NCBI RefSeq assembly: GCF_003388735.1 | Contig: NZ_QUBQ01000001.1 | Location: forward strand, 1,612,001 to 1,676,000 | Origin: Paenibacillus paeoniae | GTDB taxonomy: Bacteria > Bacillota > Bacilli > Paenibacillales > Paenibacillaceae | Length of the DNA stretch: 64,000 nucleotides | Reading direction: 5' to 3' | Part shown: positions 41,994 to 49,670 of the stretch, piece after piece | Position numbering within the stretch: the stretch's first letter is position 1 | How the letters are laid out: each line of letters starts with the position of its first letter | The notes under the pieces: generated by a model | Seen by the model: only the letters and a program-made list of their open reading frames with translations | Told to the model about the DNA's origin: nothing | Database searches by the model: none | Position numbers and translations under genes: made by a program

Positions 41994-42314
41994 ATGAAAA
42001 ATAACCTTGTAGAGATTTTTAAAGTGCTGGGCAATGAGACACGGTTGGATATGTTGAAGTGGTTGAAGGATCCTATGCAATATTTTGACAAGCCTACGGC
42101 ACATCTTTCAAAAAACATCAGCGAGAAGGGCGGCATTTGTGTAGGAGATATTCAGGAACGTGCCGGATTGTCACAGTCCACAACTTCACATTATCTATCT
42201 ATGTTGGAGCGCATCGGGTTGCTGGAATCCGAACGTCATGGCAAATGGACCTATTACCGCAGAAATGAAAAAACAATCACGGAATTAACGGAACGCTTGA
42301 AACTAGAGATATAA
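41994..42314 (+). CDS. ArsR-family winged-helix repressor
   Basis: A 106-residue protein. Opening EIFKVLGNETRLDMLKWLKD, the long insert KPTAHLSKNISEKGGICVGD, recognition helix AGLSQSTTSHYLSMLERIGL, wing ERHGKWTYYRR. This long-insert type typically controls drug or organic-compound exporters and senses non-metal signals, although a single Cys is present. No Shine-Dalgarno is found upstream and the -10 box ends six bases before the ATG. The same operator recurs before the next gene. Confidence 0.88.
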   Translation: MKNNLVEIFKVLGNETRLDMLKWLKDPMQYFDKPTAHLSKNISEKGGICVGDIQERAGLSQSTTSHYLSMLERIGLLESERHGKWTYYRRNEKTITELTERLKLEI

Positions 42315-42331
42315 GTCTTTTTTTTGACTTA

Positions 42332-42350
42332 ACATATCGACAATTCTCGA
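42332..42350 (+). promoter_or_regulatory. Second operator copy before the DMT genes
   Basis: ACATATCGACAATTCTCGA matches 41962-41980 at 17 of 19 positions and keeps the TCGA-N-AATT-N-TCGA symmetry. Confidence 0.7.
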
Positions 42351-42367
42351 AATAAGGATGTGTTGTT

Positions 42368-42799
42368 GTGATGAAAATTTGGGTGTATGTGATGGCTTTA
42401 TTGGCTGGCATTGCTTTGAGTATCGAAGGCGCTATTTATGGCGTGTTGGGTTTATCGATCGGGAAGCTGGAGAGCAGCTTTTATAACTTTGCCATTGGTA
42501 CTGTCATTATTGGTGTGATTCTGCTGTTTTTCGGCAAAGGAAAGTTGTCCTATACCAAAAAAGCGCCGAAGTGGCAGCTGAGCGGGGGGATATTGGGCGT
42601 CATCTATTTGACGATTCTTGTATATGGCATCCCATATCTAGGCGTGGGGCTTACTATGATTAGCGTCATCGTAGGACAGATGGCCATGAGTATGGTCATT
42701 GAGCATAAAGGCTGGCTCGGCAGCGCGAAGTCAACAGTAAGCAAAGAAAAAATCCTGGCAGTGATTTTGATGTCCGTTGCTTTATTACTCGTATTTTAA
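42368..42799 (+). CDS. DMT-family transporter, YdcZ (DUF606) type, first half-size protein
   Basis: A 143-residue protein with five hydrophobic segments; GTG start at 42368 (ATG at 42371 also possible) with AAGGA ten bases upstream. MALLAGIALSIEGAIYGVLG and the KAPKWQLSGGILGVIYLT motif are diagnostic of DUF606 proteins, half-size members of the drug/metabolite transporter superfamily that work as hetero- or homodimers. It is paired with a second such gene 14 bases downstream. Confidence 0.88.
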   Translation: MMKIWVYVMALLAGIALSIEGAIYGVLGLSIGKLESSFYNFAIGTVIIGVILLFFGKGKLSYTKKAPKWQLSGGILGVIYLTILVYGIPYLGVGLTMISVIVGQMAMSMVIEHKGWLGSAKSTVSKEKILAVILMSVALLLVF

Positions 42800-42813
42800 G
42801 AAGGGGAGATCTT

Positions 42814-43275
42814 ATGACCATTCTATTATTAGTAGCTGCTCTTATTGGCGGAATATTGTTAAGTGCACAATCCTCAGTAAATGGGTCTTTCAGCAAAGAG
42901 GCCGGAACATTCGAGAGCACGTTTCTCACGTTTATGACAGGTGCAATGTTTTTGTTGATTGTTGTTTTGTTTTTTGGAAAAGGAGACGTGGCTGCCATCC
43001 TGGACGCACCGAAATGGCAATTAAGTGCAGTCTGGTTTGGTGTAGGTTTCTTGTTCCTAACTATTCTCGCTGTGCCGAAGATTGGAGTCATCGCAACCAA
43101 CATATCGACTGTAGTCGGACAGCTTGGAGCGGGAATTGTCATTGACCACTTTGGTTTCTTTGGCGGGGCGCAAATCTCATTTGATTGGCAGAGAGGACTA
43201 GCCATTGTCCTCATGCTGTTTGCATTAAGATTGATATATGTGGCCAACAAAAAAACAAATAAGTCGCGTGCATGA
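42814..43275 (+). CDS. DMT-family transporter, YdcZ (DUF606) type, second half-size protein
   Basis: A 153-residue protein related to the previous one, with five hydrophobic segments, ATG after AAGGGGAGA. LLVAALIGGILLSAQSSVNG and DAPKWQLSAVWFGVGFLFLT are the matching motifs. Tandem half-size DMT genes usually make an antiparallel heterodimer. The operator copy before the pair suggests that the upstream ArsR protein represses both. Confidence 0.88.
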   Translation: MTILLLVAALIGGILLSAQSSVNGSFSKEAGTFESTFLTFMTGAMFLLIVVLFFGKGDVAAILDAPKWQLSAVWFGVGFLFLTILAVPKIGVIATNISTVVGQLGAGIVIDHFGFFGGAQISFDWQRGLAIVLMLFALRLIYVANKKTNKSRA

Positions 43276-43278
43276 TCC

Positions 43279-43638
43279 TTAACATTTTGTTTGAAAAGTA
43301 GCTGTCCCTTCCAGGACGTCATTTAAAAACTTCTTTGATTTATTCAAACGTTGTTGGATATCTTCGATGTCTTGGATTTTGTGTTCAATTATTTTTTTCT
43401 TTTCCTCATAGGATAAGTTAAGCTGTTGATCTACGAGCAAGCTGATGTCTTCTATCGAGAAGTCTACAGATAAAAGTGTTTTCACATCGCTTAAATATTC
43501 CACAACTTCCTCTGAGTAAATACGATAGTTATTTGCATCTCTTTGAACAAATCTGTCCGGAATTAGGTTTTTGCGTTCGTAGAATCTCAGCGTTGAGATA
43601 GGTAAACCCGTTAGTTTGGACACATCATTTATTTTCAT
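43279..43638 (-). CDS. MerR-family regulator
   Basis: A 119-residue protein. Helix-turn-helix INDVSKLTGLPISTLRFYER, NNYRIYSEEVVEYL and a coiled-coil C-terminus (residues ~75-112) ending with a single Cys. There is no ligand domain beyond the dimerisation helix. It is divergent from a nitroreductase gene, and the promoter between them has the long 19-base spacer with a palindrome typical of MerR control. Confidence 0.9.
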   Translation of the reverse strand: MKINDVSKLTGLPISTLRFYERKNLIPDRFVQRDANNYRIYSEEVVEYLSDVKTLLSVDFSIEDISLLVDQQLNLSYEEKKKIIEHKIQDIEDIQQRLNKSKKFLNDVLEGTATFQTKC

Positions 43639-43659
43639 TTGATGACCTCTTTTTCATTC

Positions 43660-43690
43660 TTGCTATAAACCTAGGTTTATAGTTCATACT
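43660..43690 (+). promoter_or_regulatory. MerR-type promoter with 19-base spacer and 20-base palindrome
   Basis: TTGCTA (43660-43665) and CATACT (43685-43690) are separated by 19 bases. The perfect palindrome CTATAAACCTAGGTTTATAG (43663-43682) fills the spacer. A Fur-like sequence (GATTATGATAACGATTG) follows at about 43693-43709, with lower confidence. Confidence 0.75.
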
Positions 43691-43757
43691 ACGATTATGA
43701 TAACGATTGCCATACACAATGTCAAAAAATCTACTGTTATCAAGAGGAGAGAGGCAT

Positions 43758-44396
43758 ATGTTTAACCAGATTCTTAATAACGATTTCGAACAGATTGTGA
43801 AGGGACGACGTTCTGTCAGAAAGTACGACGAGAACATTAAAATATCGAGGGAAGAAATCAGTGAAATGATTGCGGAAGCCAGCCTGGCTCCATCCTCTGC
43901 CAATATGCAACCCTGGCGAGTAGTTGTAGTGGACACACCAGAGGGAAAAGAAAAATTAAGACCTCTTATGCGTTTCAATACGTTGCAAAATGATACTTCA
44001 TCCGCCATGTTATTAATCTTTGGGGATACCGAAAGCTATTCATATGCTGAAGAAATATACAATACAGCTGTAGAACAAGGAAAGATGCCGGCTGAAGTAC
44101 GGGATAGTCAGCTAAGCACCATTCTAACTATGTTTCCGGCTCTACCAAAAGAATTGAAAATTGAAGTTGCAAAAATCGATGGCAGCCTCTTTGCCATGCA
44201 GCTTATGTTAGTAGCTCGCGCACATGGGTATGATACGAATCCAATGGCTGGCTTTGAAGTGGATCAGGTAGCGAAAGCATTTGATCTGGATGAAGAACGC
44301 TACGCGCCAGTTATGATTCTTTCAATAGGAAAAGCCAAAGAAGCAGGGTATGAGTCCGTTCGATTGCCTTCTGACAAGATCATCTTTTGGAGATAA
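43758..44396 (+). CDS. Nitroreductase-family FMN oxidoreductase
   Basis: 212 residues from ATG 43758, chosen for GAGAGAGG just upstream; a frame extension to 43707 has no site. Hallmarks are KGRRSVRKYDENIKISREEI, the SLAPSSANMQPWRVVVVDTP active-site region, QLMLVARAHGYDTNPMAGF and PVMILSIGKA. It would use NAD(P)H to reduce nitro compounds or quinones. It is divergent from merR, the presumed activator responding to electrophilic compounds. Confidence 0.92.
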   Translation: MFNQILNNDFEQIVKGRRSVRKYDENIKISREEISEMIAEASLAPSSANMQPWRVVVVDTPEGKEKLRPLMRFNTLQNDTSSAMLLIFGDTESYSYAEEIYNTAVEQGKMPAEVRDSQLSTILTMFPALPKELKIEVAKIDGSLFAMQLMLVARAHGYDTNPMAGFEVDQVAKAFDLDEERYAPVMILSIGKAKEAGYESVRLPSDKIIFWR

Positions 44397-44442
44397 ACAT
44401 TCATCCGTGCTGAAGGTGGATGAGACGATATGAGCAGAAATA

Positions 44443-44472
44443 GGAAAAGGCATCTGGATAGATGCCTTTTCC
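44443..44472. terminator. Bidirectional terminator between nitroreductase and msrA
   Basis: GGAAAAGGCATC (44443-44454) pairs with GATGCCTTTTCC (44461-44472); A and T runs in the arms suit convergent genes. Confidence 0.8.
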
Positions 44473-44482
44473 TTAACCGATA

Positions 44483-45007
44483 TTAATCCTTGCTCCAATA
44501 TTTCTCGATAATGGCGTCGCGGCCTGAATAAATGCGGGACTCTTTATAGAACTTTGGATTTTTCTTATGGTAGTTTTGATGATACTCTTCAGCCGGGTAA
44601 AATACAGAGGCTTCCTCAATGGCCGTGACAACAGGCTGATCAAAGCGTCCGCTCTTGGCCAGTTCTTCACGTGATTGCAGCGCCTGTAGCTTTTGCTCTT
44701 CATTATGATAGAGAATAGCAGCACGGTATTGGCTTTTACGATCGTTCCCTTGACCTGTAGCGTCTGTAGGGTCAATCTGAGGCCAATAAAGCTCAAGCAA
44801 CCTCTCGTAGGGGAAAATGTCCGGATCAAAGGTAATCTGCACAACCTCCAAATGTCCTGTTTCCCCTGTTAGTACCTGCTCATACGTTGGATTCTCGATA
44901 TGGCCGCCCATATAACCGGATATAATCCCGTGAATACCGGGCTGTTCCTCGAATGGAGTTACCATACACCAGAAGCACCCGCCAGCGAAAGTTGCTTTAT
45001 GCAGCAT
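44483..45007 (-). CDS. msrA: Peptide methionine sulfoxide reductase A
   Basis: A 174-residue protein with the active-site GCFWC (Cys11) near the N-terminus, GYMGGHIENPTYEQV, TGHLEVVQITFDP and QGNDRKSQYRAAI. It repairs S-methionine sulfoxide in proteins using thioredoxin. The C-terminal resolving Cys found in some MsrA proteins is absent; the tail ends EKYWSKD. A PerR-like sequence lies about 100 bases upstream. msrB is not adjacent. Confidence 0.95.
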   Translation of the reverse strand: MLHKATFAGGCFWCMVTPFEEQPGIHGIISGYMGGHIENPTYEQVLTGETGHLEVVQITFDPDIFPYERLLELYWPQIDPTDATGQGNDRKSQYRAAILYHNEEQKLQALQSREELAKSGRFDQPVVTAIEEASVFYPAEEYHQNYHKKNPKFYKESRIYSGRDAIIEKYWSKD

Positions 45008-45104
45008 ATTTATTCCTCATTTCTAGTTAGCTGTAGCTTTGTAATGATGCTGTTTAAGTCATTATGATAAGTGATCGTATCGCAAAACACAATATGGCAA
45101 CGTT

Positions 45105-45119
45105 ATATAATGATAATCA
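45105..45119 (-). promoter_or_regulatory. PerR/Fur-like box upstream of msrA
   Basis: ATATAATGATAATCA resembles the PerR 7-1-7 consensus TTATAATNATTATAA with three mismatches. Its distance (~100 bases) from msrA makes the link uncertain. Confidence 0.35.
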
Positions 45120-45160
45120 GATATAACGAGTTTCCATCCTGTTTCTTATCGAAAATTGTT

Positions 45161-45239
45161 TAATCAACTTTTTTTGATTAAGTATTGACATTCAGAATGC
45201 GTATTGATAAGATTGCAACATAAATCAAAAAAAGTTGAT
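45161..45239 (+). promoter_or_regulatory. ars-type promoter flanked by two inverted operator copies
   Basis: TTGACA (45185-45190), a 17-base spacer and TAAGAT (45208-45213). An operator AATCAACTTTTTTTGATT (45162-45179) lies upstream and its inverted copy AATCAAAAAAAGTTGAT (45223-45239) downstream of the promoter. A third copy is at 45642-45663. Confidence 0.8.
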
Positions 45240-45275
45240 GAAGAATATTGAGTTTTATCTTGGAGGTAGACAGTC

Positions 45276-45620
45276 ATGGTTAAAGAGCTTCAGATGGTGG
45301 AGAAAAGGGAGGTTGCAGTAGATTTTGCAAAGTATGAAGCGAAGTTCAAGGCACTTGCCGATCAGAAGAGACTTCAAATCATGTATGAACTCACACAACG
45401 TGGCAACACCTGCGTATGTGATCTTACAGAAATCGTTGATATGCCGCAATCTAAATTATCGTATCATCTGAAAATTTTGCTCGATGCCGGACTTATTCGT
45501 CGGGAAACAAGGGGCACTTGGAGCTATTACGAATTAAATTCATCTGAAGTGAATAATCTGCTGTCTCCCGAGCTGTGCTGTATTTTTCGCATGAATGAGG
45601 TGAAAACAGACGATTGCTGA
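45276..45620 (+). CDS. arsR: ArsR-family arsenic-type repressor
   Basis: A 114-residue protein with ATG after GGAGGTAGA. Helix KFKALADQKRLQIMYEL, then TCVCDLTEI, the CxC DL arsenic-binding motif found in the DNA-recognition helix region of classical ArsR, QSKLSYHLKILLDAGLIRR and the wing RGTWSYYEL. A further CC pair near the C-terminus (ELCC) and a terminal Cys may add ligands. Three operator copies flank it and the next gene, so it should repress both and release on As(III) or Sb(III). Confidence 0.9.
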   Translation: MVKELQMVEKREVAVDFAKYEAKFKALADQKRLQIMYELTQRGNTCVCDLTEIVDMPQSKLSYHLKILLDAGLIRRETRGTWSYYELNSSEVNNLLSPELCCIFRMNEVKTDDC

Positions 45621-45641
45621 TAAGTGCTTTCGTCTGATCTT

Positions 45642-45663
45642 TAAATCAAAAAAAATTGATTAA
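45642..45663 (+). promoter_or_regulatory. Third ArsR operator before the flavoprotein gene
   Basis: AATCAAAAAAAATTGATT inside 45642-45663 matches the two sites upstream of arsR (ATCAA, seven-base spacer rich in A, TTGAT). Confidence 0.75.
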
Positions 45664-45693
45664 TTATCGCATGAACATTAGGAGGTCATATCC

Positions 45694-47118
45694 ATGAGTC
45701 AATGTTGTTCTACACCCCAACCAATTCAAGAAACGTTGAAAGCTTCTACAGCGGTTTCGTCCAATCCAGATTTGCCTGTCGCCATTATAGGTGGAGGTCC
45801 TGTAGGATTGGCAGCGGCTGCTCATCTTGTAACGAAGGGAGAGTCCTTCATTCTCTTCGAGGCAGCCCCGCACATAGCAGGAAATGTGAATCAGTGGGAT
45901 CACATACGAGTGTTCTCTCCATGGCAATACAATATGAATAAAGCGGCTAAGCAATTGCTGGAGGCATCAGGTTGGAAGTCGCCCGATGAACAAGCCTTTC
46001 CTACAGGCAGGGAGTTAATTGATGAGTATTTGGCTCCGCTGTCGCAGCTGCCTGTCATCAAGCCATTTGTCCATTACAATGCCAAAGTGGTTGCCGTAAC
46101 TCGAAAAGGTTTAAGCAAAGTGAAAACAGCCGGCCGCGATAAACGGCCATTCGAGCTGCATGTTCAAGAAGAGAACCAAACGATCAAGTATAAGGCTAAA
46201 GCAGTTATTGATGCGTCGGGGACCTGGTCTAGTCCTAACCCAGCCGTTTCTGACGGGGTTTGGACCATCGAGGAGCGATCTTTGAGCAGCCAGATTACGT
46301 ATGGGATTCCAGATGTGCTGGGCAAGGAGAAGGAAAGATTTGCAGGAAAAAATATTCTTGTAGTGGGCAGCGGTCATTCCGCCATTAATGCGTTGCTGGA
46401 CTTGGAACGCCTCAAAGAGCAAGACCCTCTGACATCCATATCGTGGGTCATTCGAAAGTCGAATGTGAAGGATGTATATGGCGGTCAGGAAAATGATGAG
46501 CTTCGTGAACGCGGCACACTTGGTGTACGATTGCAACAATTAGTGGAGTCAGGCAAGGTCACCGTGTACCCATCGTTTCTCATTGAGCGCTTTGAGAAGA
46601 ACGGAGTTCAGATCAATATATCTGGCACAGTAAATGGGGAGACCGTGTACATCCATGAACTGGATCAAATCATTAGCAATACGGGATCACGACCAGACTT
46701 GTCTTTCCTGAGAGAAGTAAGGACAGATATAGATTCTGCTATTGAGAGTGTAGGTGCGCTAGCGCCGTTGATTGATCCGAACGAGCATAGCTGTGGAACC
46801 GTAAGACCACATGGTGAAAAGGAATTGCGGCAGCCCGAACACCATTTTTATATTGTGGGATCCAAAAGCTATGGTCGCGCTCCGACTTTCTTGATGACAA
46901 CGGGTTATGAACAAGTCAGATCCATTGTCGAAGGGATTACAGGGAACTGGGAAGCAGCTGCGAACGTAGAATTGGATCTGCCAGAGACTGGCGTATGCAG
47001 TATCAGCCAATCCGTTCAATTTAGCAATAACTGCTCAGACGCAGAACCGGCTGATAATCAAACGAAGGGCAGCTGCTCTACAGCACCAGACGTCAATAAG
47101 ACTTCATGCTCCGGCTAA
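45694..47118 (+). CDS. Arsenic-associated flavin-dependent monooxygenase-like protein (ArsO-like)
   Basis: 474 residues with AGGAGGTC before ATG. The FAD-binding GGGPVG is at residues 33-38, a second dinucleotide motif VVGSGHSA near 223, and an ATG-type SNTGSRPDLSF later. This group of FAD/NADPH proteins is found in ars operons and named ArsO in some reports; the reaction is unproven. Unusually, both ends are Cys-rich: MSQCCSTPQ at the N-terminus and NNCSDAE, GSCSTAP and TSCSG in the last ~40 residues, possibly metal-binding tails. The next gene overlaps its end. Confidence 0.8.
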   Translation: MSQCCSTPQPIQETLKASTAVSSNPDLPVAIIGGGPVGLAAAAHLVTKGESFILFEAAPHIAGNVNQWDHIRVFSPWQYNMNKAAKQLLEASGWKSPDEQAFPTGRELIDEYLAPLSQLPVIKPFVHYNAKVVAVTRKGLSKVKTAGRDKRPFELHVQEENQTIKYKAKAVIDASGTWSSPNPAVSDGVWTIEERSLSSQITYGIPDVLGKEKERFAGKNILVVGSGHSAINALLDLERLKEQDPLTSISWVIRKSNVKDVYGGQENDELRERGTLGVRLQQLVESGKVTVYPSFLIERFEKNGVQINISGTVNGETVYIHELDQIISNTGSRPDLSFLREVRTDIDSAIESVGALAPLIDPNEHSCGTVRPHGEKELRQPEHHFYIVGSKSYGRAPTFLMTTGYEQVRSIVEGITGNWEAAANVELDLPETGVCSISQSVQFSNNCSDAEPADNQTKGSCSTAPDVNKTSCSG

Positions 47119-48356
47119 ACAAATCTCATAGTCCACAAGGAGATAGCCGTCATAAGCAGGTACATATACTTGCGCTTATTACGGCTATTTCCTTGCTGGG
47201 CGATTCCATGCTCTACATCACTTTGCCTATCCATTGGAAGGAAGCCGGGTTGATTTCATTAGTCGAGGTAGGCATATTGTTATCCGTTAATCGATTTATC
47301 CGGTTACCGCTTAATCCGGTTATTTCATGGCTTTACTCCAAGATTAGTATCCGAACGGGGTTGTGGATAGCCCTTATAATTGCAGGAACAACAACCTGGC
47401 TGTATGGTTGGGCACAGAGCTTTGTTTTTTGGTTAATATTGAGAAGCGTCTGGGGAATGGCGTGGGCCATCCTTCGATTAGGTGCATTTTATATGATTGT
47501 AGAGGTATCCACGACGGGCAATCGTGGTCAGGTCATGGGTACCTTTAATGGACTCTCCAGAATTGGCGGTTTAGTTGGCATGCTTGGAGGAGGATTTTTC
47601 GTTGAGTGGTTTGGCATTCGGACTGTGGCATTAGTATTCGGTCTATTCGCTTTTTTAGTAATTCCTCTCATTTTACATTTGCCAAAAGGTTCTATAGAAC
47701 ACCAAAGTGGAACCTCCAAGTTCCATTTCTCCCTGTTCTTTAAAAACCCATCGTTGTTAAAATTACTGCTCACCGTGTTTCTTGTCATGCTTTGTTTAGA
47801 AGGCATGGTAAGTGCTACGCTCAGTCATCTCATTCACATTCGTGAAGTGATCATTGATATACAGGGTGTAATTCTTAGTGCAGCTATTTTGGCCAGCTTG
47901 GTTCAAGCTGCCCGTTTACTTATCGGTGTTTTTGTTTCCCCATGGATCGGGGGGAAGTCCGATGGTGACTGGGGGAGAAGACGTATATTAATAATGGCAT
48001 TACTGATGGCGGCTCTATTTATCATTCTGACGCAGTTTAACATCCCGGATTATGTATGGTTGGTTAACTTAACAGCAGCACTTCTAACCACAACCGTATT
48101 AATCGTTCTTCTCGACTCGTTTGCATCGGATATAGCGGAGGAAAGATTAAAGGCAGCGACGATTTCGTTATATGTCATGATCTCTGATATTGGGGCTGCT
48201 TTTGGTCCTGTTCTGGGATACCTATCCGTAGAAGCCTTTGGTTTGTCTACAACCTACTTACTTTCAGCTGCAATATTATTGATTTTGTCTTTACTTTGGA
48301 TTCTGTTAAAGGAAAGTCAAAGTACAGGTATGATGATGCGAAACACATCATCCTAG
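47106..48356 (+). CDS. MFS transporter, arsenic-operon type
   Basis: 416 residues with about twelve hydrophobic segments, starting inside the last codons of the flavoprotein gene (overlap 13 bases), with no clear ribosome site of its own, so it is probably translationally coupled. Features are SLLGDSMLYITLPIHWKEAG, RSVWGMAWAILRLGAFYMIV and a central loop rich in charged residues. Paired with ArsR and an ArsO-like protein, it may export an arsenic species, similar in principle to ArsK or ArsP-type systems; the substrate is not evident from sequence. Confidence 0.8.
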   Translation: MLRLNKSHSPQGDSRHKQVHILALITAISLLGDSMLYITLPIHWKEAGLISLVEVGILLSVNRFIRLPLNPVISWLYSKISIRTGLWIALIIAGTTTWLYGWAQSFVFWLILRSVWGMAWAILRLGAFYMIVEVSTTGNRGQVMGTFNGLSRIGGLVGMLGGGFFVEWFGIRTVALVFGLFAFLVIPLILHLPKGSIEHQSGTSKFHFSLFFKNPSLLKLLLTVFLVMLCLEGMVSATLSHLIHIREVIIDIQGVILSAAILASLVQAARLLIGVFVSPWIGGKSDGDWGRRRILIMALLMAALFIILTQFNIPDYVWLVNLTAALLTTTVLIVLLDSFASDIAEERLKAATISLYVMISDIGAAFGPVLGYLSVEAFGLSTTYLLSAAILLILSLLWILLKESQSTGMMMRNTSS

Positions 48357-48512
48357 AATCGATTAAAGTACCTGGGAAAATTCACTTATAATTGTTTTTA
48401 CTATCCAGTTTCTTAGCAGTGGCTGTTAAAATGTACATATATGGAAGGAGTTTTAGGGGATTCCTTTTATGTAGAAGGCATTTAAACAAGCAGCAGCTAA
48501 AGGAGAGATCGT

Positions 48513-49586
48513 ATTAATTATAACGAAGTTGTTCAAATCAGTGATTCCTATTTACTTTCATTAGTAACAGAGATGTACGGTCTGGATGGCTATGAGTTCA
48601 ACCAGATTCCCCCTCATGAAGGAGGACGCAATCTCGTATATACCTGTGTGAAAGAGGGCGCCGCCGCCAAAATACTAAGAATCTCTTTCTTGCCTGACAG
48701 AAGCCGGGAAGATTTTCTGGCTGAAGTGGAGTATGTACGATATTTATTCCAGCATAGAGGCAGTGTCTCCAATGTAATCAGTTCCCGTAAGGGGAATCTG
48801 GTGGAGGAAATCACTTACAATCATCACACCTTTTTTGTCTGTCTGTTTGAGAAGGCAAGGGGTAAATTGCTTGTAGAAAATCACTATCAGTACCGGGAAG
48901 GCGCACCATTAACCGAGTATTTTTATAACTGCGGCAAAGAATTGGGCAAGTTGCACCAACTATCGAAAGGGTATGAGCCCGTACGTCCACGTTACAGCTT
49001 CTATGACAAATTCAATGCCGTTTATATCGCTAAATGGATACCTGATTCCTTGTCTCAGCTTAAGGATAAGCTGGTAGAGCTCCTGACTATTTTAGATGGT
49101 TTGGACAGGAACAAGGAAACGTTCGGAATGATCCATTTCGATTATGGTGACGGTAATTATTCGATAGATTTTGATAATGGACAAATCACCGTATACGATT
49201 TCGATGATTCATGTTTTGGTTGGTATATATATGATTTGGCTACTGTCTGGACTCGCGGAGTGGGCTGGACACAATTTGAACCAGACGCCGCCAAACGTAA
49301 AACGTTTATGGATGATTATTTTGAAACCGTCCTGGCAGGTTATAGATCGGAGACCAAAATCGATGATTACATGTTGGATAAACTGCCCTTTTTTATTCGA
49401 GTATGCCTCATGGAAAACGTTGTTGATGCCTTCGAGGTGATGCAGAACGCGGGCGAGGAGTCGACTTGTGACGAGGAACTGTCTTATCTTATAAAATGTC
49501 TGGAAGACGATATCCCCTATAAGGGATTCTTCCACGAGATTTACTCTTGTGAAAAACCCTTCGCGTATGAGGAACGAACTATTTAG
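48513..49586 (+). CDS. APH-family phosphotransferase with probable non-AUG start
   Basis: The first ATG in frame is at 48573 and has no ribosome site. Twenty coding-like codons precede it (NYNEVVQISDSYLLSLVTEM), and AAAGGAGAG lies six bases before an ATT at 48513, so an AUU start is likely, giving 357 residues. The catalytic loop is HFDYGDGNYSIDF, the metal-binding Asp follows in VYDFDDSCFGWYIYDLA, and GGRNLVY marks the glycine-rich loop. Such HSK2/APH-like kinases phosphorylate small hydroxylated compounds. It stands alone between two arsenic-type units. Confidence 0.75.
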   Translation: MNYNEVVQISDSYLLSLVTEMYGLDGYEFNQIPPHEGGRNLVYTCVKEGAAAKILRISFLPDRSREDFLAEVEYVRYLFQHRGSVSNVISSRKGNLVEEITYNHHTFFVCLFEKARGKLLVENHYQYREGAPLTEYFYNCGKELGKLHQLSKGYEPVRPRYSFYDKFNAVYIAKWIPDSLSQLKDKLVELLTILDGLDRNKETFGMIHFDYGDGNYSIDFDNGQITVYDFDDSCFGWYIYDLATVWTRGVGWTQFEPDAAKRKTFMDDYFETVLAGYRSETKIDDYMLDKLPFFIRVCLMENVVDAFEVMQNAGEESTCDEELSYLIKCLEDDIPYKGFFHEIYSCEKPFAYEERTI

Positions 49587-49602
49587 TTTTTATGTCATGG
49601 TG

Positions 49603-49635
49603 AACAGCCGACTCATTAGGGTCGGCTGTTTTCGA
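49603..49635. terminator. Terminator between convergent phosphotransferase and ACR3-like genes
   Basis: AACAGCCGAC (49603-49612) pairs perfectly with GTCGGCTGTT (49621-49630), followed by TTC. Confidence 0.75.
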
Positions 49636-49670
49636 TGCTCTAGCGATTCAGCAGTCTCATAAATGACGGT

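Noticed and set aside
42696..43322. 208-codon ORF antisense to the two DMT genes
   Set aside because: Opposite strand of well-supported transporter genes; composition reflects their hydrophobic codons.
46111..46539. 142-codon ORF antisense to the flavoprotein gene
   Set aside because: Shadow of a conserved coding frame; no ribosome site.
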